64,000 nt of DNA, taken from NCBI GenBank assembly GCA_024123955.1, contig CP099652.1, positions 3,906,001 to 3,970,000 on the forward strand, read 5' to 3'. Below the pieces are notes generated by a model that was not told the origin of the DNA, did no database searches, and saw nothing but the letters and a program-made list of their open reading frames with translations. A program made the translations under genes and the position numbers. The DNA is from Oxalobacteraceae bacterium OTU3CINTB1. GTDB taxonomy: Bacteria > Pseudomonadota > Gammaproteobacteria > Burkholderiales > Burkholderiaceae_D. How positions within the stretch are numbered: the stretch's first letter is position 1; the number at the start of each line of letters is the position of its first letter. This document shows, in pieces, positions 37,043-47,089 of the stretch.

Positions 37043-39067
37043 GTGGGAACTGCGGTTAAGGGAGGTTTCCGTTCGGATATCAATGGCCTGCGGGCCTGGG
37101 CCGTGCTGGCCGTCATCCTGTTCCACTTCAAAATACCCGGCCTCGACGGCGGGTATGTCGGGGTCGACATTTTCTTCGTGCTGTCCGGCTTCCTGATGAC
37201 CGGCATCATCGCGCGCGCCCTGCAAGGCGGCGCGGCGGACCGGCCGGGACAGTTCCTGTGGAAATTCTTCCTCGCCCGGGGGCTGCGCATCTGGCCGGCC
37301 CTGCTGGTGATGTGCGCGGCGCTGTTTGTGGTCGGCTGGTTCACCATGTCGCCGGACGAATTCCGCAGCTACGGCGAACAGGCGCGCAGCGCCGTGCTGT
37401 TCTTCTCGAACATCAAATTCTGGCGCGAGACCGGCTATTTCACGGCCAACGCCCACAGCCTGTGGCTGCTGCACACCTGGTCGCTGTCGGTCGAATGGCA
37501 ATTTTATGTGGTGCTGCCGATCGCCATGCTGGTGGCGTGGCGCATCCGGCCGACCCCGCGCGCGCTGGTGGTGCTGTTGATCGCCGGCGCCGTGGTCTCG
37601 CTGGCGCTGTGCCTGGTCATGGCGCAGCGCAGCCCCGGCACCGCCTTCTTCCTGCTGCCGTGCCGCGCGTGGGAAATGATCGCCGGCGGCCTGGTGGCGC
37701 TGGGCGCCCCGCGCGCGCCACGCTCGGCGGCCGTGCGCCACGCGCTGGAGCTGGGCGGGCTGGCGCTGATCGGCTACGCCATCCTCGCCTTCGGCCACCT
37801 GGTCTGGCCCGACTGGCACGCGCTGGTGCCGGTGCTCGGCACCGTGATGGTGCTGATCGCCGCCAAGGAGGACTCGGTGCTGACCAACTGGGCGCCGCTG
37901 CGCTGGATCGGCGCGCGCTCGTACTCGATGTACCTGTGGCACTGGCCGCTGGTGGTGGCGATCTACTACTTCGGCGACGACGCCGACCTGGTGCAGACCG
38001 CGTGCGCCCTGCTGCTCACGTTCCTGCTGGGCCACCTTTCCTACGAGCTGGTCGAAACGCGCATGCGCCGGCCGCTCGACCGCCTGCCGCGCGGCGCCGG
38101 CTCGGCCGCGCTGGCCGCCGCCTGCCTGCTCGTGGTTGTCCCCGGCACGGTGATCGCCATGCAGGGCGGCATCCCCGGCCGCCTGTCGCCCGAGATCCAG
38201 AACATGTTCGCCACCAGCGCCGAAAAACAGGACCGCATGCCGGACTGCCGCATCGTCGAACATGGCGACGCGCGCGGCTGCGCCACCGCCGGCAGCGAAC
38301 TGGGCGTGATCGTCCTTGGCGACAGCCACGCGATCGCCCTGTTCGACGCGGTCAGGCAAGCCTTGCCGCGTCCCGATCTGCGTGCCGAGCGCTGGGCCAC
38401 CCACGGCTGCCCGTCGATGCGGCACGTGTACACGGTGGGCAATCCCTCGCCCGAATGCGACCGCCTGGTCGGCTGGGCGCTGGATCGCCTGGCCAGCGTG
38501 CCGGCGACGGTGCCGGTGGTGATCATCAACCGCGGCTCGCTGTACATGGAAGGCCAGAACGAGCTGCACACCGACGACGACATCGCCAAGCCGGGCATCT
38601 ACATGAGCAAACAATACGCGACGCGCACTCCCGAGTTTTACAAGGAAGTGCGCGACAACATGGTCGACACCGCGTGCACCATCGCCAAGCGGCGCAAGGT
38701 GTACATGGTGCGGCCGATACCGGAGAGGCGGATCGACGTGCCCAACGTCATGGGCCATGCGATGACCATGGGAAAACCGCGCGAGATCGCCGTGCCGCTC
38801 GACGAGTACGCCAAACGCCACGCCCGGGTCTGGCAGGCGCAGGACGAAGCCCACGCCCGCTGCGGCGTCGTCATCCTCGACCCGCTGCCCTATCTGTGCC
38901 GGGCCGGGCGCTGCGAGTCGGTGGAAGGGCAACGCGCGCTGTATTTCGACGACGACCACCTCAGCCGCTACGGCGCCTCGCGCCTGACGCCGATGTTCTC
39001 GACCGTGTTCGCCGGCGGCCACGCCACCGCGCACGCGCACGCGCAGCCGGGCGGCGCGGCGCCCTGA
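37043..39067 (+). CDS. Acyltransferase-3 / SGNH fusion protein, paralogue 2
   Basis: This is the second tandem paralogue, 674 residues, with the same order of parts: membrane acyltransferase domain (NGLRAWAVLAVILFHF, GGYVGVDIFFVLSGFLMTG, HTWSLSVEWQFYVVLP, SYSMYLWHWPLVV) and periplasmic SGNH domain. The nucleophile is the Ser in VIVLGDSHAIA near residue 427, and YFDDDHLSRYG near 636 supplies the Asp/His pair. Translation starts at GTG 37043, seven bases after AAGGAG; an ATG 21 codons upstream would lie in the leader. Like the others it probably O-acylates a cell-surface or exported polysaccharide. No glycosyltransferase genes are nearby. Confidence 0.9.
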   Translation: MGTAVKGGFRSDINGLRAWAVLAVILFHFKIPGLDGGYVGVDIFFVLSGFLMTGIIARALQGGAADRPGQFLWKFFLARGLRIWPALLVMCAALFVVGWFTMSPDEFRSYGEQARSAVLFFSNIKFWRETGYFTANAHSLWLLHTWSLSVEWQFYVVLPIAMLVAWRIRPTPRALVVLLIAGAVVSLALCLVMAQRSPGTAFFLLPCRAWEMIAGGLVALGAPRAPRSAAVRHALELGGLALIGYAILAFGHLVWPDWHALVPVLGTVMVLIAAKEDSVLTNWAPLRWIGARSYSMYLWHWPLVVAIYYFGDDADLVQTACALLLTFLLGHLSYELVETRMRRPLDRLPRGAGSAALAAACLLVVVPGTVIAMQGGIPGRLSPEIQNMFATSAEKQDRMPDCRIVEHGDARGCATAGSELGVIVLGDSHAIALFDAVRQALPRPDLRAERWATHGCPSMRHVYTVGNPSPECDRLVGWALDRLASVPATVPVVIINRGSLYMEGQNELHTDDDIAKPGIYMSKQYATRTPEFYKEVRDNMVDTACTIAKRRKVYMVRPIPERRIDVPNVMGHAMTMGKPREIAVPLDEYAKRHARVWQAQDEAHARCGVVILDPLPYLCRAGRCESVEGQRALYFDDDHLSRYGASRLTPMFSTVFAGGHATAHAHAQPGGAAP

Positions 39068-39162
39068 GCACCGCCGCCAGCGGCCGCCACCACGTCCCGG
39101 CGCGCGCCGAACGTTGACATAATTAAAAATATATTTTCAAATAGGAAATTATGTTTTAAAAT

Positions 39163-39178
39163 TGGCAATTGATTGCCA
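39163..39178. promoter_or_regulatory. Palindrome in the AT-rich leader of acyltransferase 3
   Basis: TGGCAATTGATTGCCA is an inverted repeat with perfect 6-base arms (TGGCAA/TTGCCA) and a TTGA centre, 50 bases before the start at 39228. The arm also appears in AATTGCCAATTT at 36966-36977 before paralogue 2, and TTGCCA is at 34557-34562 before paralogue 1. It may be an operator shared by the three genes. Confidence 0.4.
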
Positions 39179-39227
39179 TTTCGCACGTTGCGTAGTGGTA
39201 AATCCAACGCCGACAGGGTGGTTCCAC

Positions 39228-41309
39228 ATGGGTAAGGTTGTGCACAGCAGTTTTCGTTACGACATTAACGGCTTGCGGGCCTGGGCCGTTCTGGCGGTCA
39301 TTTTCTTCCACTTCGGCCTGCCGGGCTGGGCCGGCGGCTACGTCGGCGTCGACGTCTTCTTCGTCATTTCCGGCTATCTCATGACCGGCATCATCGCCCG
39401 CGCACTGGACGACGGCGCCGCAGCGCGCCCCGCCCGCTTCATGGGGGCGTTTTTTCTCGCGCGCGCCAAACGCATCTGGCCGGCGCTGCTGGCCATGTGC
39501 GCGCTGCTGCTGGTGGCTGGCTGGTTCGTCATGTCGGCACGCGAACTGGCCACGCTGGCCGATCAAACGGCCAGCGCGCTGCTGTTCTATTCCAACGTCA
39601 AGTTCTGGCGCGAAACCGGCTATTTCGCCGCCAGCGCGCACGGCATCTGGCTGCTGCACACGTGGTCGCTGTCGGTCGAATGGCAGTTCTACATGCTGCT
39701 GCCGGTGGCGATGGTGGCCGCCTGGCGGATACGGGCGTCGCGCCGCACGTTGATTGCCGTGCTGGCCACGGGCGCGTTGCTGTCGCTGGGCATGTGCCTC
39801 TACGCGGCGCGCCACAGCCCCGGCTCGGCGTTCTTCCTGTTGCCTTGCCGGGCGTGGGAAATGATCGCCGGCGGCCTGGCCGCGCTGGCCGTGCGCCAGG
39901 CGCCGGCCTGGCCGGCGGCGTGGCCTTCGCCGCCGTTCCGGCCCACCCTGCCCCGCCTGTTGGAACTGTCCGGTCTCGGCCTGATCGTGCTGTCCATCCT
40001 CGGCTTCGGCCATACGGCCTGGCCGGACTGGCGCGCGGCCGTGCCGGTGCTGGGCGCGGTGCTGGTGCTGGTGGCGGCGCGCCAGGATTCCGTGCTGACC
40101 TGCTCGGCGCCGATGCAGTGGATCGGCACGCGCTCGTATTCGATGTACCTGTGGCACTGGCCGCTGGCAGTCGGGTTGTATTACCTGGAGGCACGCAACT
40201 CGCCGGCCGCGATCGGCTGCGCGCTGCTGCTGACCGCGCTGCTGGGGCATCTGTCCTACCAATGGATCGAAACGGGCCTGCGCCGGCCGGTCGAGCGCCT
40301 GTCCGCCGCCGCCGCCTCGCTTGCCATGGCCTGTGCCTGCCTGGCCGTCATCCTCCCGGCCCGTATCATCAGCAGCGAACACGGTTTCGCCCAGCGCCTG
40401 CCGGCCGCCGTCGACGCGATGTTCCAGGCGGCCGGCGACCGCCTGGAGGCCGATCCCCGCTGTCAGATCCTCGCCAACGGCCACGACCGGGGCTGCGGCG
40501 CGGCCGGCCTGCCGGTGGCGGTCATCGTGGTCGGCGACAGCCACGCCGGCGCGCTGTTCGACGCCGTCGAGCGCGCGCTGCCGGCGAACGCGGGAGCGGC
40601 GATGCGCTGGACAATGGAAGGTTGTCCGCTGATGCGCGGGGTGCGCTTTGCCGCCAGCGCCTCGACCGATTGCGCGCGCTTCAACGATTGGATCCTGAAC
40701 CAGGCGGCCAAGGCCTACCCCGGCGTGCCGATCGTCATCGTCAACCGCACCTCGTATTACCTCGAAGGAGCGAATGAGGACAGCGACGAGGACCCTGTCG
40801 CGCCGGCGATCTATTTCGACCAGCCGCGCAGCTCGCGCAGCGACGACCACTACCGCCAAGCCGCGCAGCGGCACGTAGAAACGGCCTGCGCGCTCGCCCG
40901 CGACCGGCGCGTCTTCATGCTGCGCCCGATTCCCGAAATGGGGATCGACGTGCCGTCGGCCAGCGCCCGGGCGCTGCTGTTCGGCGCGCGCCGCGACATC
41001 TCGCTGTCGGTGGCCGACTACCAGCGCCGCCACGCCAGGACGCTGGCCGCGCAGGACCAGGCGCACGCGCGCTGCGGCATCGTCCTGCTCGACCCGCTGC
41101 CCTACCTGTGCCCCGACGGCCGCTGCGACGCGGTGCGCGGCCAGCACGCCATGTACTTCGACGACGACCATTTGAGCCTGCACGGCGCGCGCACGCTCAC
41201 GCCGATGCTCGCCGCGATGTTCGCCACGCCGCCCGGCCCCGGCCCGGGCCCATCGCCGGGCGCCTCGCCGCGCAGCCCCGCCTTGAGCGGCGCCGCCCGG
41301 ACATTTTGA
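39228..41309 (+). CDS. Acyltransferase-3 / SGNH fusion protein, paralogue 3
   Basis: This is the third tandem paralogue, 693 residues. Features are NGLRAWAVLAVIFFHFG, GGYVGVDVFFVISGYLMTG, the RAKRIWPAL arginine pair, HTWSLSVEWQFYMLLP and SYSMYLWHWPLAV. The SGNH serine is in VIVVGDSHAGA near residue 437, with YFDDDHLSLHG near 645. It differs by a Pro/Trp/Ala-rich insertion (around 230-250) in a membrane-domain loop and by a Pro/Gly-rich C-terminal tail. The start at 39228 follows AGGGTGG; an ATG 22 codons upstream would include the palindromic leader. Specificity is unknown. Divergence in the SGNH part suggests different acceptors or sites from paralogues 1 and 2. Confidence 0.9.
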   Translation: MGKVVHSSFRYDINGLRAWAVLAVIFFHFGLPGWAGGYVGVDVFFVISGYLMTGIIARALDDGAAARPARFMGAFFLARAKRIWPALLAMCALLLVAGWFVMSARELATLADQTASALLFYSNVKFWRETGYFAASAHGIWLLHTWSLSVEWQFYMLLPVAMVAAWRIRASRRTLIAVLATGALLSLGMCLYAARHSPGSAFFLLPCRAWEMIAGGLAALAVRQAPAWPAAWPSPPFRPTLPRLLELSGLGLIVLSILGFGHTAWPDWRAAVPVLGAVLVLVAARQDSVLTCSAPMQWIGTRSYSMYLWHWPLAVGLYYLEARNSPAAIGCALLLTALLGHLSYQWIETGLRRPVERLSAAAASLAMACACLAVILPARIISSEHGFAQRLPAAVDAMFQAAGDRLEADPRCQILANGHDRGCGAAGLPVAVIVVGDSHAGALFDAVERALPANAGAAMRWTMEGCPLMRGVRFAASASTDCARFNDWILNQAAKAYPGVPIVIVNRTSYYLEGANEDSDEDPVAPAIYFDQPRSSRSDDHYRQAAQRHVETACALARDRRVFMLRPIPEMGIDVPSASARALLFGARRDISLSVADYQRRHARTLAAQDQAHARCGIVLLDPLPYLCPDGRCDAVRGQHAMYFDDDHLSLHGARTLTPMLAAMFATPPGPGPGPSPGASPRSPALSGAARTF

Positions 41310-41312
41310 CCG

Positions 41313-43394
41313 CTACGCCCGGGCGCGCTCGAGCACCAGGCGGATTTTGCGCGCCAGCGCCTGGCGCGTGTAGGGCTTGCCCAGCAACTCCAGGCCCGGA
41401 TCGAGCCGACCGTCATGGACGATGGCGTTTTCGGCGTAGCCGGAGGTGAACAGCACCGCCAGCCCGGGCAATTTGCTGCGGGCGCGGCGCGCCAGTTCCG
41501 GACTGCGCAGCGGCCCCGGCATGATGACGTCGGTGAACAGCAGGTCGATCGGCACGCCGCTGTCGACGATCTCCATTGCGCCGACGGCGTCGGGGGCCTC
41601 CAGCACCGTGTAACCCAGTTCGCCTAGCATCTCGACGGCGATGTCGCGCACCGCGTCGTTGTCCTCGACAACCAGCACGGTCTCGCCGCCGCCGGCCAGC
41701 GCCGGCTCGCCCTCGCCCTCCCCCGCCGCCGGCGCGGCCTCGGCTGCGGCTTCCGGGCAGCGCGGCAGATACAGCCGCACCGTGGTGCCGGCGCCGACCT
41801 CGCTGGCGATGCTGACATGGCCGCCCGATTGCTTGACGAAGCCGAACACCATCGACAGCCCCAGCCCGGTGCCCTTGCCCTCGGCCTTGGTGGAAAAGAA
41901 GGGATCGAAGGCCCGTTGCAGCACCTCGGGCGGCATGCCGCTGCCGGTGTCGCCGACGGCGATCATCACATACTCGCCCGCCGCCACCTCGACGTGGGCG
42001 CGGGCATAGTCGTCGTCTAGCACCGCGTTGTCGATCACGATGGTCAGCTTGCCGCTGCCGTCCATGGCGTCGCGCGCGTTGATGCACAGGTTGAGCACGG
42101 CGTTTTCCAGTTGCGCGGTGTCGACGAAAGTGTGCCACAAGCCGTCGCCGATGCGCGTTTCGATGTCGACCTGGCCGTCGAGTGTGCGGCGCAGCATGTC
42201 GTCCATCCCGGCGAGCAGGCCGTCGATCCGGGCCACCTCCGGCTCGAGCGCCTGGCGCCGGCTGAACGCCAGCAGATAGCTGGCCAGCTTGGCGCCGCGC
42301 GTGACGCCGGCCAGCGCCCGCTCGACATAGCGCAGCGCGCCGTGGCCGGCGCCCAGCACCGCCGACAGCAACTGCAGGTTGCCGGAGATGATCTGCAGCA
42401 GATTATTGAAGTCGTGGGCGACGCCGCCGGTCAGCTTGCCGATCGCCTCCATTTTCTGCGCGTGCTGCAGGGCGGCCTCGGTGCGCTTGAGCACGGCGGC
42501 GGCCGCGCGCTCGGCGGTGCTGTCGCGGCCGATGCCGAGCAGATAGTTGCCGTTGAGGGCGCTGGTCCAGACGATGTAGACGAAATGGCCGTCCTTGTGG
42601 CGCAGCTGGATCTCCAGACGCGACGAGGCGGCCGCCGCCCGTATCAACGCCACGCGCGCGGCGACCTGATCGCGCTCGGCGGGATGCACCAGCGTGATGA
42701 ACGGGCGGCCCGACAGCTCGCCCTCCTTCCAGCCCAGGGTGCGCGTGAACGCCGGGTTGATGGCCGCCACCGCGTCGTCGGCGTCCAGCAACAGCATCAG
42801 ATCGCTCGACAGCTGCCAGATGCGGTCGCGGTCCTGCGTCAGCGCGTTCAGCTCGTCCTCCAGCGCGACCGAGAAGCGGGCGGCCTCGCGCATGGCCTGT
42901 ACTTTTTCGGTGGTTTCAATGACGGTGTCGAGCATGCCGACAATGTGGCCGTGCTCGTCGAAAACGGGGCTGTAGCAAAATGTGAAATAGGCCTGCTCGC
43001 TGGCGCCGCTGCGGTTGACCACCAGCGGATAGTCTTCGATGAAGGTCGAGCGGCCCTGCCTGGTCAGCGCCCAGATCGGGTCCAGGCTGTCCCACACCTC
43101 TTCCCACACCTGCTGGAACGAGCGCCCCAGCGCGTCTGGCTTCCGGCCCAGGATCGGGCAAAAGGCGTCGTTGTAGATCATGACCTTGTGCTCGCCCCAC
43201 ACCAGACAGGACGGGAAATGGGAGGCCAGTACCAGGTTGGCGGTAATGCGCAACGCCGGCGGCCAGCCTTCGATCGGCCCCAGCGGCGTGGCGCCCCAGT
43301 CGTGCGCGGCCACGCGTGCGGCCATCACGCCGCCGGGCGCGAACCCGGGCGGGCTGACGGGGCTGTCGCGCGCGTCAGTCAAGCGGTTCACCAT
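41313..43394 (-). CDS. PAS-containing hybrid sensor histidine kinase with receiver domain
   Basis: This 693-residue soluble hybrid kinase has an N-terminal PAS-like sensor (about 30-165) and a coiled coil. A second PAS domain (about 195-310) follows, with [22 protein letters not shown]. The phospho-accepting histidine is in [14 protein letters not shown]. The ATPase has [19 protein letters not shown] and [18 protein letters not shown]. The C-terminal receiver (about 575-690) has [11 protein letters not shown], the Asp in [10 protein letters not shown] and the Lys in LLGKPY. No membrane segment is seen. The start overlaps the 3' end of the oxoprolinase gene by 20 bases, so it is probably translated from the same message. 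The signal is unknown and no separate DNA-binding regulator is adjacent. Confidence 0.93.
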   Translation of the reverse strand: MVNRLTDARDSPVSPPGFAPGGVMAARVAAHDWGATPLGPIEGWPPALRITANLVLASHFPSCLVWGEHKVMIYNDAFCPILGRKPDALGRSFQQVWEEVWDSLDPIWALTRQGRSTFIEDYPLVVNRSGASEQAYFTFCYSPVFDEHGHIVGMLDTVIETTEKVQAMREAARFSVALEDELNALTQDRDRIWQLSSDLMLLLDADDAVAAINPAFTRTLGWKEGELSGRPFITLVHPAERDQVAARVALIRAAAASSRLEIQLRHKDGHFVYIVWTSALNGNYLLGIGRDSTAERAAAAVLKRTEAALQHAQKMEAIGKLTGGVAHDFNNLLQIISGNLQLLSAVLGAGHGALRYVERALAGVTRGAKLASYLLAFSRRQALEPEVARIDGLLAGMDDMLRRTLDGQVDIETRIGDGLWHTFVDTAQLENAVLNLCINARDAMDGSGKLTIVIDNAVLDDDYARAHVEVAAGEYVMIAVGDTGSGMPPEVLQRAFDPFFSTKAEGKGTGLGLSMVFGFVKQSGGHVSIASEVGAGTTVRLYLPRCPEAAAEAAPAAGEGEGEPALAGGGETVLVVEDNDAVRDIAVEMLGELGYTVLEAPDAVGAMEIVDSGVPIDLLFTDVIMPGPLRSPELARRARSKLPGLAVLFTSGYAENAIVHDGRLDPGLELLGKPYTRQALARKIRLVLERARA

Positions 43395-46300
43395 AGCCGC
43401 CGCCGCCCGGCGTTTCGATCACGAACACGTCGCCGGGGTGCATGTCGACCTTGCCGATGTGGCCCAGCCGCTCGACGCCGCCATCGGCACGCAGCACGGT
43501 GTTGCGCCCGAGCGCGCCCGGTGCGCCGCCGGCCATGCCGAACGGCGCGTGGATGCGGTTGTTCGACAGGATGGCCGCCGTCATCGGCTCGAGGAAGCGC
43601 ACCTTGCGCACGCCGCCGTCGCCGCCGCGCCAGCGCCCGGCGCCACCGCTGCCGTCGCGGATCTCGTAGCTGTCCAGCCGCACCGGGAAGCGGAACTCGA
43701 GGATCTCGGGATCGGTCAGGCGCGAATTGGTCATATTGGTCTGCACCACGCTGGTGCCGTCGAAGCCCGGCCCGGCGCCGGAGCCGCCGCTGATGGTTTC
43801 GTAGTACTGGTATTTGGCGTTGCCGAAGGTGAAATTGTTCATCGTGCCTTGTGCCGCCGCCATCACTCCCAGCGCGCCGTACAAGGCGTTGGTGATGCAG
43901 GTCGAGGTCTCGACGTTGCCCGAGACGACAGACGCCGGATAATGCGGATTGAGCATGGAGCCCGGCGGGATGATCACCTTCAGCGGCTTGAGGCAGCCGG
44001 CGTTGAGCGGGATCTCGTCGTTGACCAGGGTGCGGAACACGTACAGCACCGCCGCCATGCACACCGCCGACGGCGCGTTGAAGTTGTTGTCCAGCTGGGC
44101 CGAGGTGCCGGCGAAATCGATCTCGGCGCTGCGGCTGGCCTGGTCGACCCGCACCGCCACCTGGATCTGCGCGCCGTTATCGAGCGGCAGCGTGTAGGCG
44201 CCGTCCTTGAGCGAGCCGATCACGCGGCGCACCGCCTCCTCGGCGTTGTCCTGCACGTGGCCCATGTAGGCTTGCACCACGTCCAGGCCGAAGTGCGCGA
44301 CCATCTTGCGCAGCTCGTCGACGCCCTTTTGGTTGGCGGCCACCTGCGCGCGCAGGTCGGCCATGTTCTGGTCCGGATTGCGGGCCGGGTAGCGGGCGCC
44401 GGCCAGCAGGGCGCGCGTTTCGGCGTCGCGCAGGCGGCCGCCGTCGGCGCCGTCGACCAATTTGAAATTATTGATCAACACGCCCTCTTCCTCGATCATC
44501 CGCGAGTCCGGCGGCATCGAGCCGGGCGTGGTGCCGCCGATGTCGGCGTGGTGGCCGCGCGAGCCGACATAGAACAGGATGTCGCGCCCCGCCTGGTCGA
44601 ACACCGGCGAGATCACGGTGACGTCGGGCAGGTGGGTGCCGCCGTTGTACGGATCGTTGAGCATGAAGACGTCGCCGGCGCGCATCTTGCCCGCGTTCTC
44701 GCGCATGACCGTTTTGATGCTCTCGCCCATCGAGCCCAGGTGCACCGGCATGTGCGGCGCGTTGGCGATCAGGTTGCCGTCGGCGTCGAAGATGGCGCAG
44801 CTGAAGTCGAGCCGCTCCTTGATGTTGACCGAATAGGCGGTGTTCTGCAGCCGCAGCCCCATCTGCTCGGCGATCGACATGAACAGGTTGTTGAAGATCT
44901 CCAGCATCACCGGATCGGCGCTGGTGCCGATGGCGCGCCGCTCCGGCAGCGCCGCCACGCGCCGCAGCACCAGGTGGTCGTGCGGCGAGACCTCGGCCTG
45001 CCAGCCCGGCTCGACGATGGTGGTGGCGTTGGCCTCGGCGATGATGGCCGGGCCGTTGACGATGTCGCCGATGCGGGTGGCCGAACGCTGGTACAGGCTG
45101 GTCTGGCGCCAGCGCCCGCCAGAGTACATGGGCACGATGGCGTCCGGCGCCAGGCCGGCGGCGCGCCGCGGCGCCGCTTCCACATGCTCGGCCGGCGCGT
45201 CCGACTTGCCGACCGCCTCCACCGACAGCGCCTCGACGATCAGCGCCTTGGCCTCCATCAGGAAGGAATAGCGCTTGCGGTAGGCCGCCTCGAACTGGGC
45301 CTGCATGCTGTCGTTGGTATCGAACAGCACGATCAGCGCCGAATCGGTGCCTTCGTAGCGCAGGTGCGCGCGGCGGATCAGGGCGATGCGCTCGTCGGCC
45401 ACGCCCTGGCGGTGCAGCTCGGCGCGGGCCTGCTCGCCCAGCGCGTCCAGGCGCGCGGCCAGCCCGGGTTGCGATTGCTCCGTCAGGCGCGCCTCGACGG
45501 CCGCCTCGCGCATCGCGGTCTGGTCGGCCAGGCCCATGCCGTAGGCCGACATCACGCCGGCCAGCGAATGGACGAACACCGTCTTCATGCCCAGCGCGTC
45601 GGCCACCAGGCAGGCGTGCTGCCCGCCGGCGCCGCCAAAGCTGGTGAGCGTGTAGTCGGTCACGTCGTGGCCGCGCTGCACCGAGATCTGCTTGATGGCG
45701 TTGGCCATGTTGCCGACGGCGATCTCGATAAAGCCCTCGGCGACCTGCTCGGCGCTCGTCTCCAGCCCGGTGCTGGCGGTGATCTGCGCCGCCAGTTCGC
45801 CGAAGCCGGCGCGCACCGTGTCGGCGTCGAGCGCCTGGCGGCCGTCGGCGCCGAACAGCTGCGGAAAATGCTGCGGCTGGATTTTGCCGAGCATGACGTT
45901 GCAGTCGGTGACCGCCAGCGGCCCGCCGCGCCGGTAGCTGGCCGGGCCGGGATTGGCGCCGGCGCTGTCCGGGCCGACGCGGTAGCGGCTGCCGTCGAAA
46001 TGCAGGATCGAGCCGCCGCCGGCGGCCACCGTGTGGATGCTCATCATCGGCGCGCGCATGCGCACGCCGGCCACCTGGGTGTCGAACACGCGCTCGAACT
46101 CGCCCGAGTAATGCGACACGTCGGTCGAGGTGCCGCCCATGTCGAAGCCGATCACCTTGTCGAAACCGGCCAACTGGCTGGCGCGCACCATGCCGACGAT
46201 GCCGCCGGCCGGGCCGCTGAGGATGCTGTCCTTGCCCTGGAAGGCGCGCGCGTCGGTCAGGCCGCCGCTCGACTGCATGAACTGCAGGTTCACGCCCGGC

Positions 46301-46983
46301 ATCTCGCCGGCCACCTGGTCGACGTAACGGCGCAGAATGGGCGACAGGTAGGCGTCGACGACGGTGGTGTCGCCGCGCGCGACCAGCTTCATCATCGGGC
46401 TCGCCTCGTGCGACACCGACACCTGCGTAAAACCGATGGCGCGCGCCGCCTCGGCCACCCGGTGTTCGTGCTCGTGGTAACGGTAGCCGTGCATGAAGAC
46501 GACCGCCAGCGAGCGCAGGCCCTGGTCGTAGGCCGCTTGCAGGCCGGCGCGGGCGGCGTCGAGGTCGAGCGCGGTGACGATGTCGCCATGGGCGCCAACG
46601 CGCTCGTCGATCTCGATCACGTGTTGATACAGCAGTTCCGGCAGCACGATGTGGCGGTCGAACAGGCGCGGACGGTTCTGGTAGGCGATGCGCAGCGCGT
46701 CGCGGAAGCCGCGCGTGACGGCCAGCGCGGTCGGCTCGCCCTTGCGCTCGAGCAGCGCGTTGGTGGCCACCGTGGTGCCCATCTTGACGGCGCCGATCTG
46801 CGCCACGGGGATAGGCTTGCCTTTTGCAATGTCCATCATCTGGCGGATGCCGGCGATGGCGGCGTCGGCGTAGTGTTCCGGATTCTCGGACAACAACTTC
46901 AACGTGCGCAGGCGGCCATCGGGCGGACGCGCCACGATGTCGGTGAACGTGCCGCCGCGGTCGATCCAGAATTGCCAATCCAT
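43375..46983 (-). CDS. 5-oxoprolinase (ATP-hydrolysing), fused hydantoinase A/B type
   Basis: This 1202-residue cytoplasmic enzyme opens 5-oxoproline to glutamate with ATP, or acts on related lactams and hydantoins. The A part (about 1-690) begins with the nucleotide loop [14 protein letters not shown] and has [29 protein letters not shown] and VAAGGGSIL. The B part (about 740-1200) has [40 protein letters not shown] and [13 protein letters not shown]. The fusion of both halves matches eukaryotic-type OXP/OplAH rather than the split HyuA/HyuB or PxpABC systems. The start at 46983 follows GAGG. It diverges from the nnr gene and is coupled to a histidine kinase downstream, an unusual pairing. 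Confidence 0.95.
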   Translation of the reverse strand: MDWQFWIDRGGTFTDIVARPPDGRLRTLKLLSENPEHYADAAIAGIRQMMDIAKGKPIPVAQIGAVKMGTTVATNALLERKGEPTALAVTRGFRDALRIAYQNRPRLFDRHIVLPELLYQHVIEIDERVGAHGDIVTALDLDAARAGLQAAYDQGLRSLAVVFMHGYRYHEHEHRVAEAARAIGFTQVSVSHEASPMMKLVARGDTTVVDAYLSPILRRYVDQVAGEMPGVNLQFMQSSGGLTDARAFQGKDSILSGPAGGIVGMVRASQLAGFDKVIGFDMGGTSTDVSHYSGEFERVFDTQVAGVRMRAPMMSIHTVAAGGGSILHFDGSRYRVGPDSAGANPGPASYRRGGPLAVTDCNVMLGKIQPQHFPQLFGADGRQALDADTVRAGFGELAAQITASTGLETSAEQVAEGFIEIAVGNMANAIKQISVQRGHDVTDYTLTSFGGAGGQHACLVADALGMKTVFVHSLAGVMSAYGMGLADQTAMREAAVEARLTEQSQPGLAARLDALGEQARAELHRQGVADERIALIRRAHLRYEGTDSALIVLFDTNDSMQAQFEAAYRKRYSFLMEAKALIVEALSVEAVGKSDAPAEHVEAAPRRAAGLAPDAIVPMYSGGRWRQTSLYQRSATRIGDIVNGPAIIAEANATTIVEPGWQAEVSPHDHLVLRRVAALPERRAIGTSADPVMLEIFNNLFMSIAEQMGLRLQNTAYSVNIKERLDFSCAIFDADGNLIANAPHMPVHLGSMGESIKTVMRENAGKMRAGDVFMLNDPYNGGTHLPDVTVISPVFDQAGRDILFYVGSRGHHADIGGTTPGSMPPDSRMIEEEGVLINNFKLVDGADGGRLRDAETRALLAGARYPARNPDQNMADLRAQVAANQKGVDELRKMVAHFGLDVVQAYMGHVQDNAEEAVRRVIGSLKDGAYTLPLDNGAQIQVAVRVDQASRSAEIDFAGTSAQLDNNFNAPSAVCMAAVLYVFRTLVNDEIPLNAGCLKPLKVIIPPGSMLNPHYPASVVSGNVETSTCITNALYGALGVMAAAQGTMNNFTFGNAKYQYYETISGGSGAGPGFDGTSVVQTNMTNSRLTDPEILEFRFPVRLDSYEIRDGSGGAGRWRGGDGGVRKVRFLEPMTAAILSNNRIHAPFGMAGGAPGALGRNTVLRADGGVERLGHIGKVDMHPGDVFVIETPGGGGYGEPLD

Positions 46984-47089
46984 GCATGCCTCAAAACGCC
47001 AAGTGAAGCGCCTATTGTAGTGTGTGGGCGGCACGGGTGGAAGCGTCGTTCCTGCGGTGCAGGACAAATTTTGATGCTAAGATAACACC

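Noticed and set aside
43180..47085. A 1301-codon open frame opposite the oxoprolinase gene
   Set aside because: Same cause; composition is dominated by Arg, His, Ala and Val with no motif, while the minus strand encodes a complete oxoprolinase.
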